Assembly (NCBI GenBank): GCA_042096095.1
Contig: JBELME010000245.1
Span: forward strand, 1-6,420
DNA length: 6,420 bases
Direction of reading: 5' to 3'
DNA from: Enterovibrio sp042096095
GTDB taxonomy: Bacteria; Pseudomonadota; Gammaproteobacteria; Enterobacterales; Vibrionaceae
Shown: one piece after another, positions 1 through 6,106 of the stretch
Numbering within the stretch: position 1 is the first letter of the stretch
Layout: every line of letters starts with the position of its first letter
Notes under the pieces: model-generated
Database searches by the model: none
Seen by the model: the letters and a program-made list of their open reading frames with translations, nothing else
Told to the model about the DNA's origin: nothing
Program-made: the position numbers and the translations under genes

Positions 1-1679
1 ATTGGCAACACATCAGCAGGTTGACACACCAGCAATTGGCCATCGGCGCGCACTTCATAGGTTTGTGGATCGACCTCGATATTGGGCTGCCAATCATTAA
101 GTTTCATGTCTTTCTTACGAATGGTCCGACAGCCTTTTACTGCGCTGATACCGCTTTGAAGACTCAACGTGTCATGCACGCCGCTCTCAATGGAAGACTG
201 CGACATAAAGAGCAGTGAACTCGTAGCAGGACCTCGGCCATAGCTACCAAACATCGGGCGATAATGCACTGGCTGAGGTGTAGGTATAGACCCGTTCGGG
301 TCACCCATTGGCGCCGTCACAATTAACCCGCCCTTGATAACGAGTGAAGGTTTAACGCCAAAGAATGCAGGTTTCCAAAGTACTAAGTCTGCAAGTTTCC
401 CTGCTTCGATCGAACCCACTTCATGCGCCATACCGTGAGTGATGGCTGGATTGATGGTGTATTTCGCTACATAGCGCTTGATACGTTGGTTATCGTTATG
501 GCTTGGGTCGCCTTCTAGTGCACCAAACTGCACCTTCATTTTGTGCGCGGTTTGCCATGTTCGGATCACCACTTCCCCCACGCGTCCCATGGCTTGCGAG
601 TCAGAAGAAATCATCGAGAAAGCGCCAAGATCGTGGAGAAGATCCTCGGCTGCGATGGTTTCTCGTCGAATGCGAGATTCCGCAAAGGCGATGTCTTCCG
701 CGATGGCGGGTGATAAATGGTGGCACACCATCAGCATGTCTAAGTGCTCATCAACCGTGTTGACCGTGTAGGGTCGAGTCGGGTTGGTTGAAGAGGGCAA
801 GACGTTTGACAAGCCCGCCGCTTTGATAATGTCAGGGGCATGACCGCCCCCCGCTCCTTCTGTATGGTAGGTATGGATGACGCGATCACCAATGGCAGCG
901 AGCGTTTCTTCCACAAAACCACACTCGTTCAGCGTGTCTGTATGAATCGCAACTTGCACATCAGTCGCTTCTGCAACCGACATACAGTTATCAATGGCTG
1001 CTGGAGTCGAGCCCCAATCTTCATGGAGTTTCAAGCCACACGCGCCCGCAGCGACTTGTTCTTCAAGCGATTCGGGCAAACTCGCGTTCCCCTTCCCTAA
1101 CAAACCAACGTTCATTGGGAACGCATCCAGCGACTGCAGCATACGATGAATATTCCAAGGCCCCGGCGTACAAGTGGTTGCATTCGTGCCTGTGGCTGGG
1201 CCTGTGCCGCCGCCAACCATGGTCGTGATGCCTGACGTCAGCGCTTCGTCAATCTGTTGCGGGCAAATATAGTGAATGTGGGAATCAATCCCGCCAGCAG
1301 TAATAATTTGCCCTTCACCTGCAACCACCTCGGTACCCGGCCCAATCACGATGTCGATGCCATCTTGAACATCAGGGTTACCGGCTTTGCCGATCGCTTC
1401 GATACGCCCTGCTTTTACGGCGACATCGGCTTTTACGATGCCCCAATAATCCAGCACCACCACATTGGTGATCACCAAATCCGGCGTTTCCGCACTCGGG
1501 CGCTGACTTTGTCCCATGCCATCACGGATGGTTTTACCGCCGCCAAACTTCACTTCATCGCCATAGATGGTGAAGTCTTTTTCCACCTCCAACCAAAGCT
1601 CGGTATCAGCAAGACGTAAACAATCGCCGGTTGTCGGGCCAAACATTTCGGCATAGGCCTGACGTGAAATCTTCGCCAT
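1..1679 (-). CDS. ureC: Urease alpha (catalytic) subunit UreC, 3' end cut by window edge
   Basis: UreC is the catalytic subunit of the cytoplasmic nickel enzyme urease, which hydrolyses urea to ammonia and carbamate. The visible frame gives 559 codons from ATG at 1679 and ends at VLP plus the first two bases of the next codon. The family normally closes with about eight more residues (MAQRYFLF-like), giving about 567. The residues seen match Klebsiella numbering exactly: nickel ligands His134 and His136 (SHIHY), the lysine that is carbamylated, Lys217 (GLKLHEDWG, with His219), His246, His272, and Asp360 (SSDSQAMG). The mobile flap with Cys319-His320 (MVCHHL) is also present. No frameshift or internal stop was found. 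The start lies one base after the ureB stop and uses a Shine-Dalgarno sequence inside ureB. The intact active site argues for a working enzyme. The next gene downstream (probably ureE) is outside the window. Confidence 0.98.
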   Translation of the reverse strand, partial: MAKISRQAYAEMFGPTTGDCLRLADTELWLEVEKDFTIYGDEVKFGGGKTIRDGMGQSQRPSAETPDLVITNVVVLDYWGIVKADVAVKAGRIEAIGKAGNPDVQDGIDIVIGPGTEVVAGEGQIITAGGIDSHIHYICPQQIDEALTSGITTMVGGGTGPATGTNATTCTPGPWNIHRMLQSLDAFPMNVGLLGKGNASLPESLEEQVAAGACGLKLHEDWGSTPAAIDNCMSVAEATDVQVAIHTDTLNECGFVEETLAAIGDRVIHTYHTEGAGGGHAPDIIKAAGLSNVLPSSTNPTRPYTVNTVDEHLDMLMVCHHLSPAIAEDIAFAESRIRRETIAAEDLLHDLGAFSMISSDSQAMGRVGEVVIRTWQTAHKMKVQFGALEGDPSHNDNQRIKRYVAKYTINPAITHGMAHEVGSIEAGKLADLVLWKPAFFGVKPSLVIKGGLIVTAPMGDPNGSIPTPQPVHYRPMFGSYGRGPATSSLLFMSQSSIESGVHDTLSLQSGISAVKGCRTIRKKDMKLNDWQPNIEVDPQTYEVRADGQLLVCQPADVLP

Positions 1680-1680
1680 G

Positions 1681-2061
1681 TTAATCGTCCTTATCGTCGG
1701 TGGTGTTAGCTTTCATCGCGGTATCAATCGCGCCCATGCATCGCCCTTGAAAACCAAACACTGTACGTGTACCCGCATATGCGACAAGTTCAACAGTGCG
1801 GCTTTGGCCCGGCTCGAAACGCACCGCTGTACCTGACGCAATGTTTAAACGAAAACCTTTGGTCGCTTCCCGATCAAACGTCAGTGCATCGTTCACTTCA
1901 TAGAAGTGATAATGCGAACCCACTTGAATCGGACGATCGCCCGTGTTGGCCGCATGTACCATGATCGTCGCTCGTCCTTCGTTGAGCTCTATTTCACCGT
2001 CTTTTGCACGCAACTCTCCAGGCACGAAGCCATGAACTGCGGTTTGAGAACTTTGTGACAT
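1681..2061 (-). CDS. ureB: Urease beta subunit UreB
   Basis: UreB is the non-catalytic beta subunit that packs with UreA and UreC in the (UreABC)3 assembly. The 126-residue product has the family core: PGEL at 14-17, GRAT near 29, then the highly conserved stretches NTGDRPIQVGSHYHFYEVN, FRLNIASGTAVRFEPG and VFGFQG. It is longer than the roughly 101-106 residues common in separate beta subunits. About 11 extra residues (MSQSSQTAVHG) precede the usual (M/V)PGE start, and an acidic tail ending TTDDKDD follows the usual MGxx end. I chose ATG 2061 because TGAGG, overlapping the ureA stop, sits 7 bases upstream. The in-frame GTG at Val13 would give the classical length but has no visible ribosome-binding site. 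It lies 9 bases after ureA and 1 base before ureC. Confidence 0.97.
   Translation of the reverse strand: MSQSSQTAVHGFVPGELRAKDGEIELNEGRATIMVHAANTGDRPIQVGSHYHFYEVNDALTFDREATKGFRLNIASGTAVRFEPGQSRTVELVAYAGTRTVFGFQGRCMGAIDTAMKANTTDDKDD
1688..1692 (-). promoter_or_regulatory. Ribosome-binding site of ureC inside the ureB tail
   Basis: AAGGA lies 8 bases before ATG 1679. It falls within the Lys-Asp codons of the acidic UreB tail, so that tail also carries the ureC translation signal. Confidence 0.75.
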
Positions 2062-2068
2062 ATCAGCG

Positions 2069-2073
2069 CCTCA
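2069..2073 (-). promoter_or_regulatory. Ribosome-binding site of ureB overlapping the ureA stop
   Basis: TGAGG contains the ureA TGA stop and lies 7 bases before ATG 2061. It supports the longer ureB start over the GTG at codon 13. Confidence 0.75.
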
Positions 2074-2373
2074 CACTATCGGATCATGAACGGTCACCAA
2101 TTTGGTGCCGTCGGGAAAAGTCACTTCAACCTGCACGTCATGGATCATGCTTGGCACACCGTCCATGACATCGTCGACCGTGAGAATCGTGCGTCCGAAA
2201 TCCATCAACTCCGCGACGGTGCGACCGTCTCGCGCACCTTCCATGATGGCAGCGCTGATCAAGGCAACGGCCTCCGGGTAGTTGAGCTTTAGCCCTCGCT
2301 CTTTTCGTCGCTCTGCCAACAATGCCGCCGTAAAGAGCATGAGTTTGTCTTTTTCTCTTGGGGTTAGCTCCAT
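2071..2373 (-). CDS. ureA: Urease gamma subunit UreA
   Basis: UreA is the small gamma subunit of the cytoplasmic urease. The product is 100 residues, the standard length for a separate bacterial gamma subunit. It carries the expected motifs: an N-terminal MELTPREKDKL helix, LNYPEAVALI at 30-39, EGARDG at 45-50, GVPSMIHDVQVE at 72-83, and the closing FPDGTKLVTVHDPI. The start ATG at 2373 has a good Shine-Dalgarno (GAGGA, 2381-2385) 7 bases upstream. It follows ureD after 63 bases, the widest gap in the window. It precedes ureB by 9 bases, and its own TGA stop forms part of the ureB ribosome-binding site, which suggests coupled translation of the two subunits. Nothing is missing or odd in the protein. 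Confidence 0.98.
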   Translation of the reverse strand: MELTPREKDKLMLFTAALLAERRKERGLKLNYPEAVALISAAIMEGARDGRTVAELMDFGRTILTVDDVMDGVPSMIHDVQVEVTFPDGTKLVTVHDPIV

Positions 2374-2436
2374 CGTGCTTTCCTCATTGTGTTCATCGTA
2401 TTTTTAGTCTTTGCGCTGCGAGTAACAGGCCTAACA
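2374..2436 (-). other. ureD-ureA spacer, widest gap in the window
   Basis: These 63 bases contain the ureA ribosome-binding site and a 14-codon frame (2437-2393) whose ATG overlaps the ureD TAA as TAATG. A small TGTTA-GGCC-TGTTA direct repeat lies at its start. I found no convincing -35/-10 pair and no terminator stem followed by a T-run. Confidence 0.4.
2379..2385 (-). promoter_or_regulatory. Ribosome-binding site of ureA
   Basis: GAGGAAA precedes ATG 2373; its GAGGA core is 7 bases away. It is clearly better than the ureD site, consistent with higher expression of structural subunits than of the accessory protein. Confidence 0.8.
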
Positions 2437-3381
2437 TTACGTGCGCCAAATACGGGGAATGTCGGGTATCACACCTGTCCATTCATGTCTCACGCATTGC
2501 CATATGTGTGTGAACACCGCAAACAGCGCTTCCGTTTCTTCACCTAGCGCTCGTACGATCAGCAAACCATCACACACCGTGAAGCCAACCGTGAGTGCAG
2601 GGTCGCGCAATTTGAAATCCGCGCGCTGCGCCTCCCACCATGCAACTAATCGCTCACACAGTGTGTGGCCCTGGCTATCTGAATAGCCCTGTTCTGCTTG
2701 TCCGTTATACATGATCAAGGTGCCGCAAACAGGAAGCTGCCTCAGTGAAGACGCCGGAAAACGTTGGCTTTCCGCGTTCACACGAAGGCGCTCGCAAAGC
2801 AGTAAAGCATCATCAACAAACACGCGTGTGAGACCATTGAGATCGCCATGACCAAAAGGCGTCTGTGTTGCTGGTTGCCCTAAGGTCCAAATATCCCAAC
2901 CAATAAACTGGCTGCTCGATGAGAGCCGAAAATCAGTTTGCGTGGCCAATATCGCGCCAGGAAAAGCGATATTTTCCAGCGGTACCCACTCCAACCGCGC
3001 ACTCTCGCCAACGCTAAAATGTTGCTCTAATGTCGCGATGCGACCATCAGAACGGTAGAAACGCGTTGCGCCCGGTGTCGTAAGCAGCACTTGCGCCTCG
3101 GGCGATGCAGTGACTTTCACATCAAGAGAATCACCACCAACAACGCCCCCTGGCGGGTGCAATAAGTGGCTATGGCAAACGCCGCCCTCTGGGTACAAAG
3201 CGCGTTGAATCGCCAATGGCCCTCGGTGCGAGCTATGTCGGAGTACGGTTTTGTCTCGGCTCACCTCGTAGCCAAGCACTAACTCAGCTTCCCATCCTCT
3301 TACCGGCAAGGACGTCGCAGCAAATGCTTGCTCAGTGGCTTCATCGTTTTTGATGTCTTCGCACTGGGTAACTTGTGTCAT
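2437..3381 (-). CDS. ureD: Urease accessory protein UreD (UreH)
   Basis: UreD is the maturation chaperone that binds apo-urease first and, with UreF and UreG, forms the complex that delivers nickel to the active site. The 314-residue product aligns with the family from GWEAELVLGY (29-38). It shows HRGPLAIQRALYPEG at 52-66, HPPGGVVGGD at 75-84, TTPGATRFYR at 101-110, LEWVP at 130-134, FPGA at 140-143 and the typical C-terminus IPRIW at 308-312. Family members are often about 270-290 residues. The excess here is mainly about 25 non-conserved residues at the N-terminus. No other in-frame ATG lies nearby, so ATG 3381 is the best start. Its ribosome-binding site is weak: AGGTGA at 3392-3397 is 10 bases away and a bare GGA is 6 bases away. 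It follows urtE by 41 bases and precedes ureA by 63, the ureDABC order common in Proteobacteria. Confidence 0.96.
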   Translation of the reverse strand: MTQVTQCEDIKNDEATEQAFAATSLPVRGWEAELVLGYEVSRDKTVLRHSSHRGPLAIQRALYPEGGVCHSHLLHPPGGVVGGDSLDVKVTASPEAQVLLTTPGATRFYRSDGRIATLEQHFSVGESARLEWVPLENIAFPGAILATQTDFRLSSSSQFIGWDIWTLGQPATQTPFGHGDLNGLTRVFVDDALLLCERLRVNAESQRFPASSLRQLPVCGTLIMYNGQAEQGYSDSQGHTLCERLVAWWEAQRADFKLRDPALTVGFTVCDGLLIVRALGEETEALFAVFTHIWQCVRHEWTGVIPDIPRIWRT

Positions 3382-3422
3382 GAAACGTCCATCACCTGTT
3401 TTTTGTTCGTTTTCGCCACACG
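3382..3422 (-). other. urtE-ureD spacer with open frame between the stop and start codons
   Basis: This 41-base spacer joins the transporter half to the urease half. It holds a weak ribosome-binding site for ureD (AGGTGA, 3392-3397). No promoter pair or terminator stem was seen. In the urtE frame it stays open for 14 codons after the TAG and closes at a TGA (3380-3378) that overlaps the ureD start as ATGA. Confidence 0.5.
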
Positions 3423-4118
3423 CTATACCGTCAAATAACGGCGAATAAGCTCGTCTGATAGCGCATCCATTTCCCCACTTGCGACATTCTTACCGCGGTC
3501 AACCAAACAAAAATGATCACCAACCTTGCGGGCGAAAGGCAGTTTCTGCACCACCAGCAATACCGTCAGTCCCATCTCGCGATTCAGGCGTGTAATGATG
3601 TCGCCAATCTCCTGCACGATGTTGGGTTGTATCCCTTCTGTCGGTTCATCCAAGAGCAACAAACTTGGGTCAATGACCAAAGCGCGCGCAATCGCAAGTT
3701 GCTGCTGCTGTCCACCGGACAAATCGCCACCGAATAGACGTTTCATGTCGGCGAGCACCGGAAAGAGCTCATAGATATACGTTGGGATCTTCCTGTCATG
3801 CTTCGGACGAATAGGCAGTCCAATGCGCAGGTTTTCTTCCACGGTCAACATGGGAAAGATCTGACGCCCCTGTGGCACATACCCAACACCGTCTCTCGGT
3901 CGCATCTCAGCCCGGGTCTTCGCAATGTCTTTGCCATCAACCACAATTTGCCCATCGTCAATCGCAAGCAGCCCAATGATGCTTTCCATCAAGGTGGTTT
4001 TACCGACGCCGTTTCGTCCCATCACCACAGTGCATTTGCCCTTCGGCGCCGTGAGCGATAAATCCCACAATGTTTGGCTATCGCCGTAACGTTGATTTAC
4101 ACCAATCACTTCCAGCAT
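3423..4118 (-). CDS. urtE: Urea ABC transporter ATP-binding protein UrtE
   Basis: UrtE is one of two cytoplasmic ATPases that energise urea import; it belongs to the LivF-like branch. The 231-residue product shows Walker A GRNGVGKT at 34-41, the Q-loop at Gln83 (VPQGRQIFP), signature LSGGQ at 133-137, and Walker B LLLLDEP at 153-159 with catalytic Glu158. The switch region reads LLVVQKLPF, Gln191 taking the place of the usual histidine, as in LivF-type proteins from memory. The preceding residue, Glu in the VEQ motif I expect for this family, is Val190 here. The frame is open upstream to 4226. I chose ATG 4118 because it gives the family's normal MLEV-type start and length and has AAGGA 6 bases upstream; the upstream part overlaps urtD. 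The stop is TAG, and the C-terminus RRYLTV is typical. UrtE rather than LivF is assigned from sequence resemblance and the adjacent urease genes. Confidence 0.96.
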   Translation of the reverse strand: MLEVIGVNQRYGDSQTLWDLSLTAPKGKCTVVMGRNGVGKTTLMESIIGLLAIDDGQIVVDGKDIAKTRAEMRPRDGVGYVPQGRQIFPMLTVEENLRIGLPIRPKHDRKIPTYIYELFPVLADMKRLFGGDLSGGQQQQLAIARALVIDPSLLLLDEPTEGIQPNIVQEIGDIITRLNREMGLTVLLVVQKLPFARKVGDHFCLVDRGKNVASGEMDALSDELIRRYLTV

Positions 4119-4122
4119 GTCG

Positions 4123-4129
4123 TTTCCTT
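4123..4129 (-). promoter_or_regulatory. Ribosome-binding site of urtE
   Basis: AAGGAAA sits in the 34-base urtD-urtE gap; its AAGGA core is 6 bases before ATG 4118. It settles the start against the longer open frame that runs back into urtD. Confidence 0.8.
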
Positions 4130-4152
4130 CTGATCGTTCGTCCATCAATGGA

Positions 4153-5049
4153 CTATTGGTCGAGGTACACTTCTCGTACACGCGCATCGTCTTGAATGGC
4201 TTGCATTGTTCCTTCCGCAAGCACATGCCCTTGGTGCAAAACCGTCACCGTTGACGCAATGCTTCTCACGAAATCCATGTCGTGTTCCACCACCATGACA
4301 GAATGCGAACCGGCAAGAGAAAGCAGCAATTCCGCGGTGCGGTCCATCTCTTGGTGCGTCATGCCAGCGACAGGCTCATCCACCAACAGCAAGGTAGGTT
4401 TTTGCATCAGTAACATGCCAATTTCCAGCCATTGCTTTTGTCCATGAGAGAGCTTTCCGGCGATCATTTTCGACAGCGTTTTTAAGCCTATTAGCTCTAA
4501 TACTTGTTCGATGTCGCATTTTTGCTCACCGGATAACACCGCCCGAAACATCTGCCACGTGCCCTTGTTACCCGCCATGGCCAGTTCAAGGTTTTCCCAC
4601 ACAGTCAGCGCTTCAAACACGGTAGGTTTTTGGAATTTTCGACCAATGCCCGCATTGGCAATGTCAGCTTCATCCATCTTGAGCAAATCGAGACGTTGAC
4701 CCAGCCACACTTCTCCCGTATCGGGGCGTGTTTTGCCAGTGATGATGTCCATCATGGTGGTTTTACCCGCGCCATTCGGACCGATGATGCAACGAAGCTC
4801 GCCCTTCTTGATGTAGAGGTTTAAATCGTTAATGGCTTTAAAGCCGTCAAACGATTTCGAGACACCTTCGACGTAAAGCAACATGTCATTTCTAATATCG
4901 ACTTTCGGGTTGTAAGGCGGCTTGAGGAAACTAAAGACCTGATCTCTGCGCGTAAGATCTTTCAGAAAACCCGAACCACCTTCGTGCGAATCCAATACAT
5001 TTTCGCGCTGATGGTCGATACCTTGTTGCCATAGTGTTCTTGCCATCAT
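4153..5049 (-). CDS. urtD: Urea ABC transporter ATP-binding protein UrtD
   Basis: UrtD is the LivG-like ATPase of the urea importer, pairing with UrtE under the UrtB-UrtC membrane channel. The 298-residue product has about 55 poorly conserved N-terminal residues, then the ABC core from MLLYVEGVSKSFDGFKAIN. Walker A GPNGAGKT is at 90-97, the Q-loop at Gln140 (GRKFQKPTVF), the signature in its UrtD form LSHGQ at 200-204, and Walker B LLLVDEP at 220-226 with Glu225. The switch histidine is His256 (VVEHD). The frame is open upstream to 5142, but that part overlaps urtC. Two ATGs lie back to back at 5049 and 5046. The first, chosen here, has AGGAGA 7 bases upstream and overlaps the urtC stop as ATGA, implying coupling. 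The second would remove one residue. All ATPase motifs are intact. Confidence 0.96.
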   Translation of the reverse strand: MMARTLWQQGIDHQRENVLDSHEGGSGFLKDLTRRDQVFSFLKPPYNPKVDIRNDMLLYVEGVSKSFDGFKAINDLNLYIKKGELRCIIGPNGAGKTTMMDIITGKTRPDTGEVWLGQRLDLLKMDEADIANAGIGRKFQKPTVFEALTVWENLELAMAGNKGTWQMFRAVLSGEQKCDIEQVLELIGLKTLSKMIAGKLSHGQKQWLEIGMLLMQKPTLLLVDEPVAGMTHQEMDRTAELLLSLAGSHSVMVVEHDMDFVRSIASTVTVLHQGHVLAEGTMQAIQDDARVREVYLDQ

Positions 5050-6104
5050 TGGCTCGTCTCCTGCTTCGTCCAAAGCCCTGTCACCCCTTTTGGCAAGTAC
5101 AAGGTGGCCGCAACAAAGAGCGCCCCCAATGCAAATAACCAAATCTCTGGGAATTCAACGGTGAACCAGCTTTTTGCATAGTTCACAATCACAGCACCAA
5201 TCACGGCACCGTAAAGCGTTGCGCGTCCGCCAAGGGCGACCCAAACCACGATTTCAATTGACAAGAGCGGTGCAAATTCGCCGGGGTTAATGATCCCGAC
5301 TTGAGGGACATATAGGGCACCTGCAATCCCTGCAATCGCGGCTGAAACAACAAACAACCAAAGCTTGCTGTTCTCTACAGCGAATCCAACGAAACGTGCG
5401 CGAGACTCAGCATCTCTAACAGCAATGGCTAACGCCCCCAATCGGCTACTGACAATCGCTCGGCACACCAAGTACGTAAGGATCAACCCGACAGCTGTTG
5501 CCATAAACAAACCGACTCGGGTGGTATCGCTTTGCAAACTAAAACCAAGAAGATCTTTAAAATCGGTCAGGCCGTTGTTGCCACCAAACCCCATTTCGTT
5601 GCGGAAAAACGCTAGCATTAAGGCGAACGTCATCGCTTGAGTCATGATGGACAAGTACACACCTGACACCCGCGAACGAAACGCGAGCCAACCGAACACA
5701 AAGGCAAGTGCACCCGGCACAGCAACCGCCATCACACAGGCAAACCAGAACTGGTCAAAGCCATGCCAAAACCACGGTAATTCGGTCCAGTTCAGGAACA
5801 CCATGAAATCAGGCAGAAGTGGGTTACCATACACACCGCGATCACCCACTTGGCGCATTAAATACATGCCCATGGCGTAACCACCGAGCGCGAAGAAAGC
5901 CCCATGCCCAAGACTCAGAATACCGAGGTAGCCCCATACCAAGTCGACGGAAAGCGCGAGAATGGCATAACAAAGGTATTTACCGAGCAACGAGACCGTG
6001 TAAGTTTCTAGGTGAAACGCACTCCCTGCAGGCACTAACACAATGCTTAACCCCAACAAGGCAATCAGTGTGGTGCTTGGCGTATCAAATAATCGACGAT
6101 CCAT
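5046..6104 (-). CDS. urtC: Urea ABC transporter permease UrtC
   Basis: UrtC is an inner-membrane permease (LivM-like) that forms the urea channel together with UrtB. The 352-residue product is strongly hydrophobic, with roughly nine membrane segments by eye, for example near 12-29, 40-58, 62-84, 118-141, 147-166, 197-215, 247-268, 281-305 and 322-337. Family landmarks are WGYLGILSLGHGAFFALGGY at 57-76, SRVSGVYLSIMTQA at 144-157, GGNNGLTDF at 174-182, and the ATPase-contact loop AVRDAESRARFVGF at 228-241. WVALGGRATLYGA at 288-300 is also typical. The frame is open to 6218, but ATG 6104 is chosen: it has GGAGGG 6 bases upstream, starts the conserved MDRRLFD-like N-terminus and avoids a 114-base overlap with urtB. 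It begins 2 bases after the urtB stop and overlaps urtD by 4 bases. Confidence 0.96.
   Translation of the reverse strand: MDRRLFDTPSTTLIALLGLSIVLVPAGSAFHLETYTVSLLGKYLCYAILALSVDLVWGYLGILSLGHGAFFALGGYAMGMYLMRQVGDRGVYGNPLLPDFMVFLNWTELPWFWHGFDQFWFACVMAVAVPGALAFVFGWLAFRSRVSGVYLSIMTQAMTFALMLAFFRNEMGFGGNNGLTDFKDLLGFSLQSDTTRVGLFMATAVGLILTYLVCRAIVSSRLGALAIAVRDAESRARFVGFAVENSKLWLFVVSAAIAGIAGALYVPQVGIINPGEFAPLLSIEIVVWVALGGRATLYGAVIGAVIVNYAKSWFTVEFPEIWLFALGALFVAATLYLPKGVTGLWTKQETSQ
5057..5062 (-). promoter_or_regulatory. Ribosome-binding site of urtD, inside urtC
   Basis: AGGAGA lies 7 bases before ATG 5049 and 10 before ATG 5046. The spacing favours the first of the two tandem start codons, and the site is coding sequence of urtC. 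Confidence 0.8.
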
Positions 6105-6106
6105 GA

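Noticed and set aside
740..922. A 60-codon minus-strand frame inside ureC
   Set aside because: It is in a different frame from the intact ureC reading frame, which covers this region with all active-site residues.
1257..1619. A 120-codon plus-strand open frame opposite ureC, and other plus-strand frames of 60-97 codons
   Set aside because: They lie antisense to strongly conserved urease or transporter genes, resemble no known protein, and are explained as shadows of the coding strand.
2374..2436. Possible promoter for ureABC in the AT-rich part of the ureD-ureA gap
   Set aside because: TTACTC and TAAAAA are only 13 bases apart and match consensus poorly; no support beyond AT-richness.
2424..2437. 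TGTTA-AGGCCT-TGTTA motif as an operator or terminator
   Set aside because: The arms are direct, not inverted, repeats; only the 6-base AGGCCT core is palindromic and no T-run follows.
4119..4226. Upstream extension of urtE to ATG 4226
   Set aside because: It overlaps the end of urtD and adds 36 residues absent from the family; ATG 4118 has AAGGA 6 bases upstream.
5050..5142. Upstream extension of urtD to ATG 5142
   Set aside because: It lies wholly inside urtC in another frame and adds non-family sequence; ATG 5049 has AGGAGA at good spacing.
3423..5142. Branched-chain amino-acid transporter (liv) instead of urea transporter
   Set aside because: The families are related, but the UrtD signature LSHGQ, the UrtE sequence and direct linkage to ureDABC favour urea.
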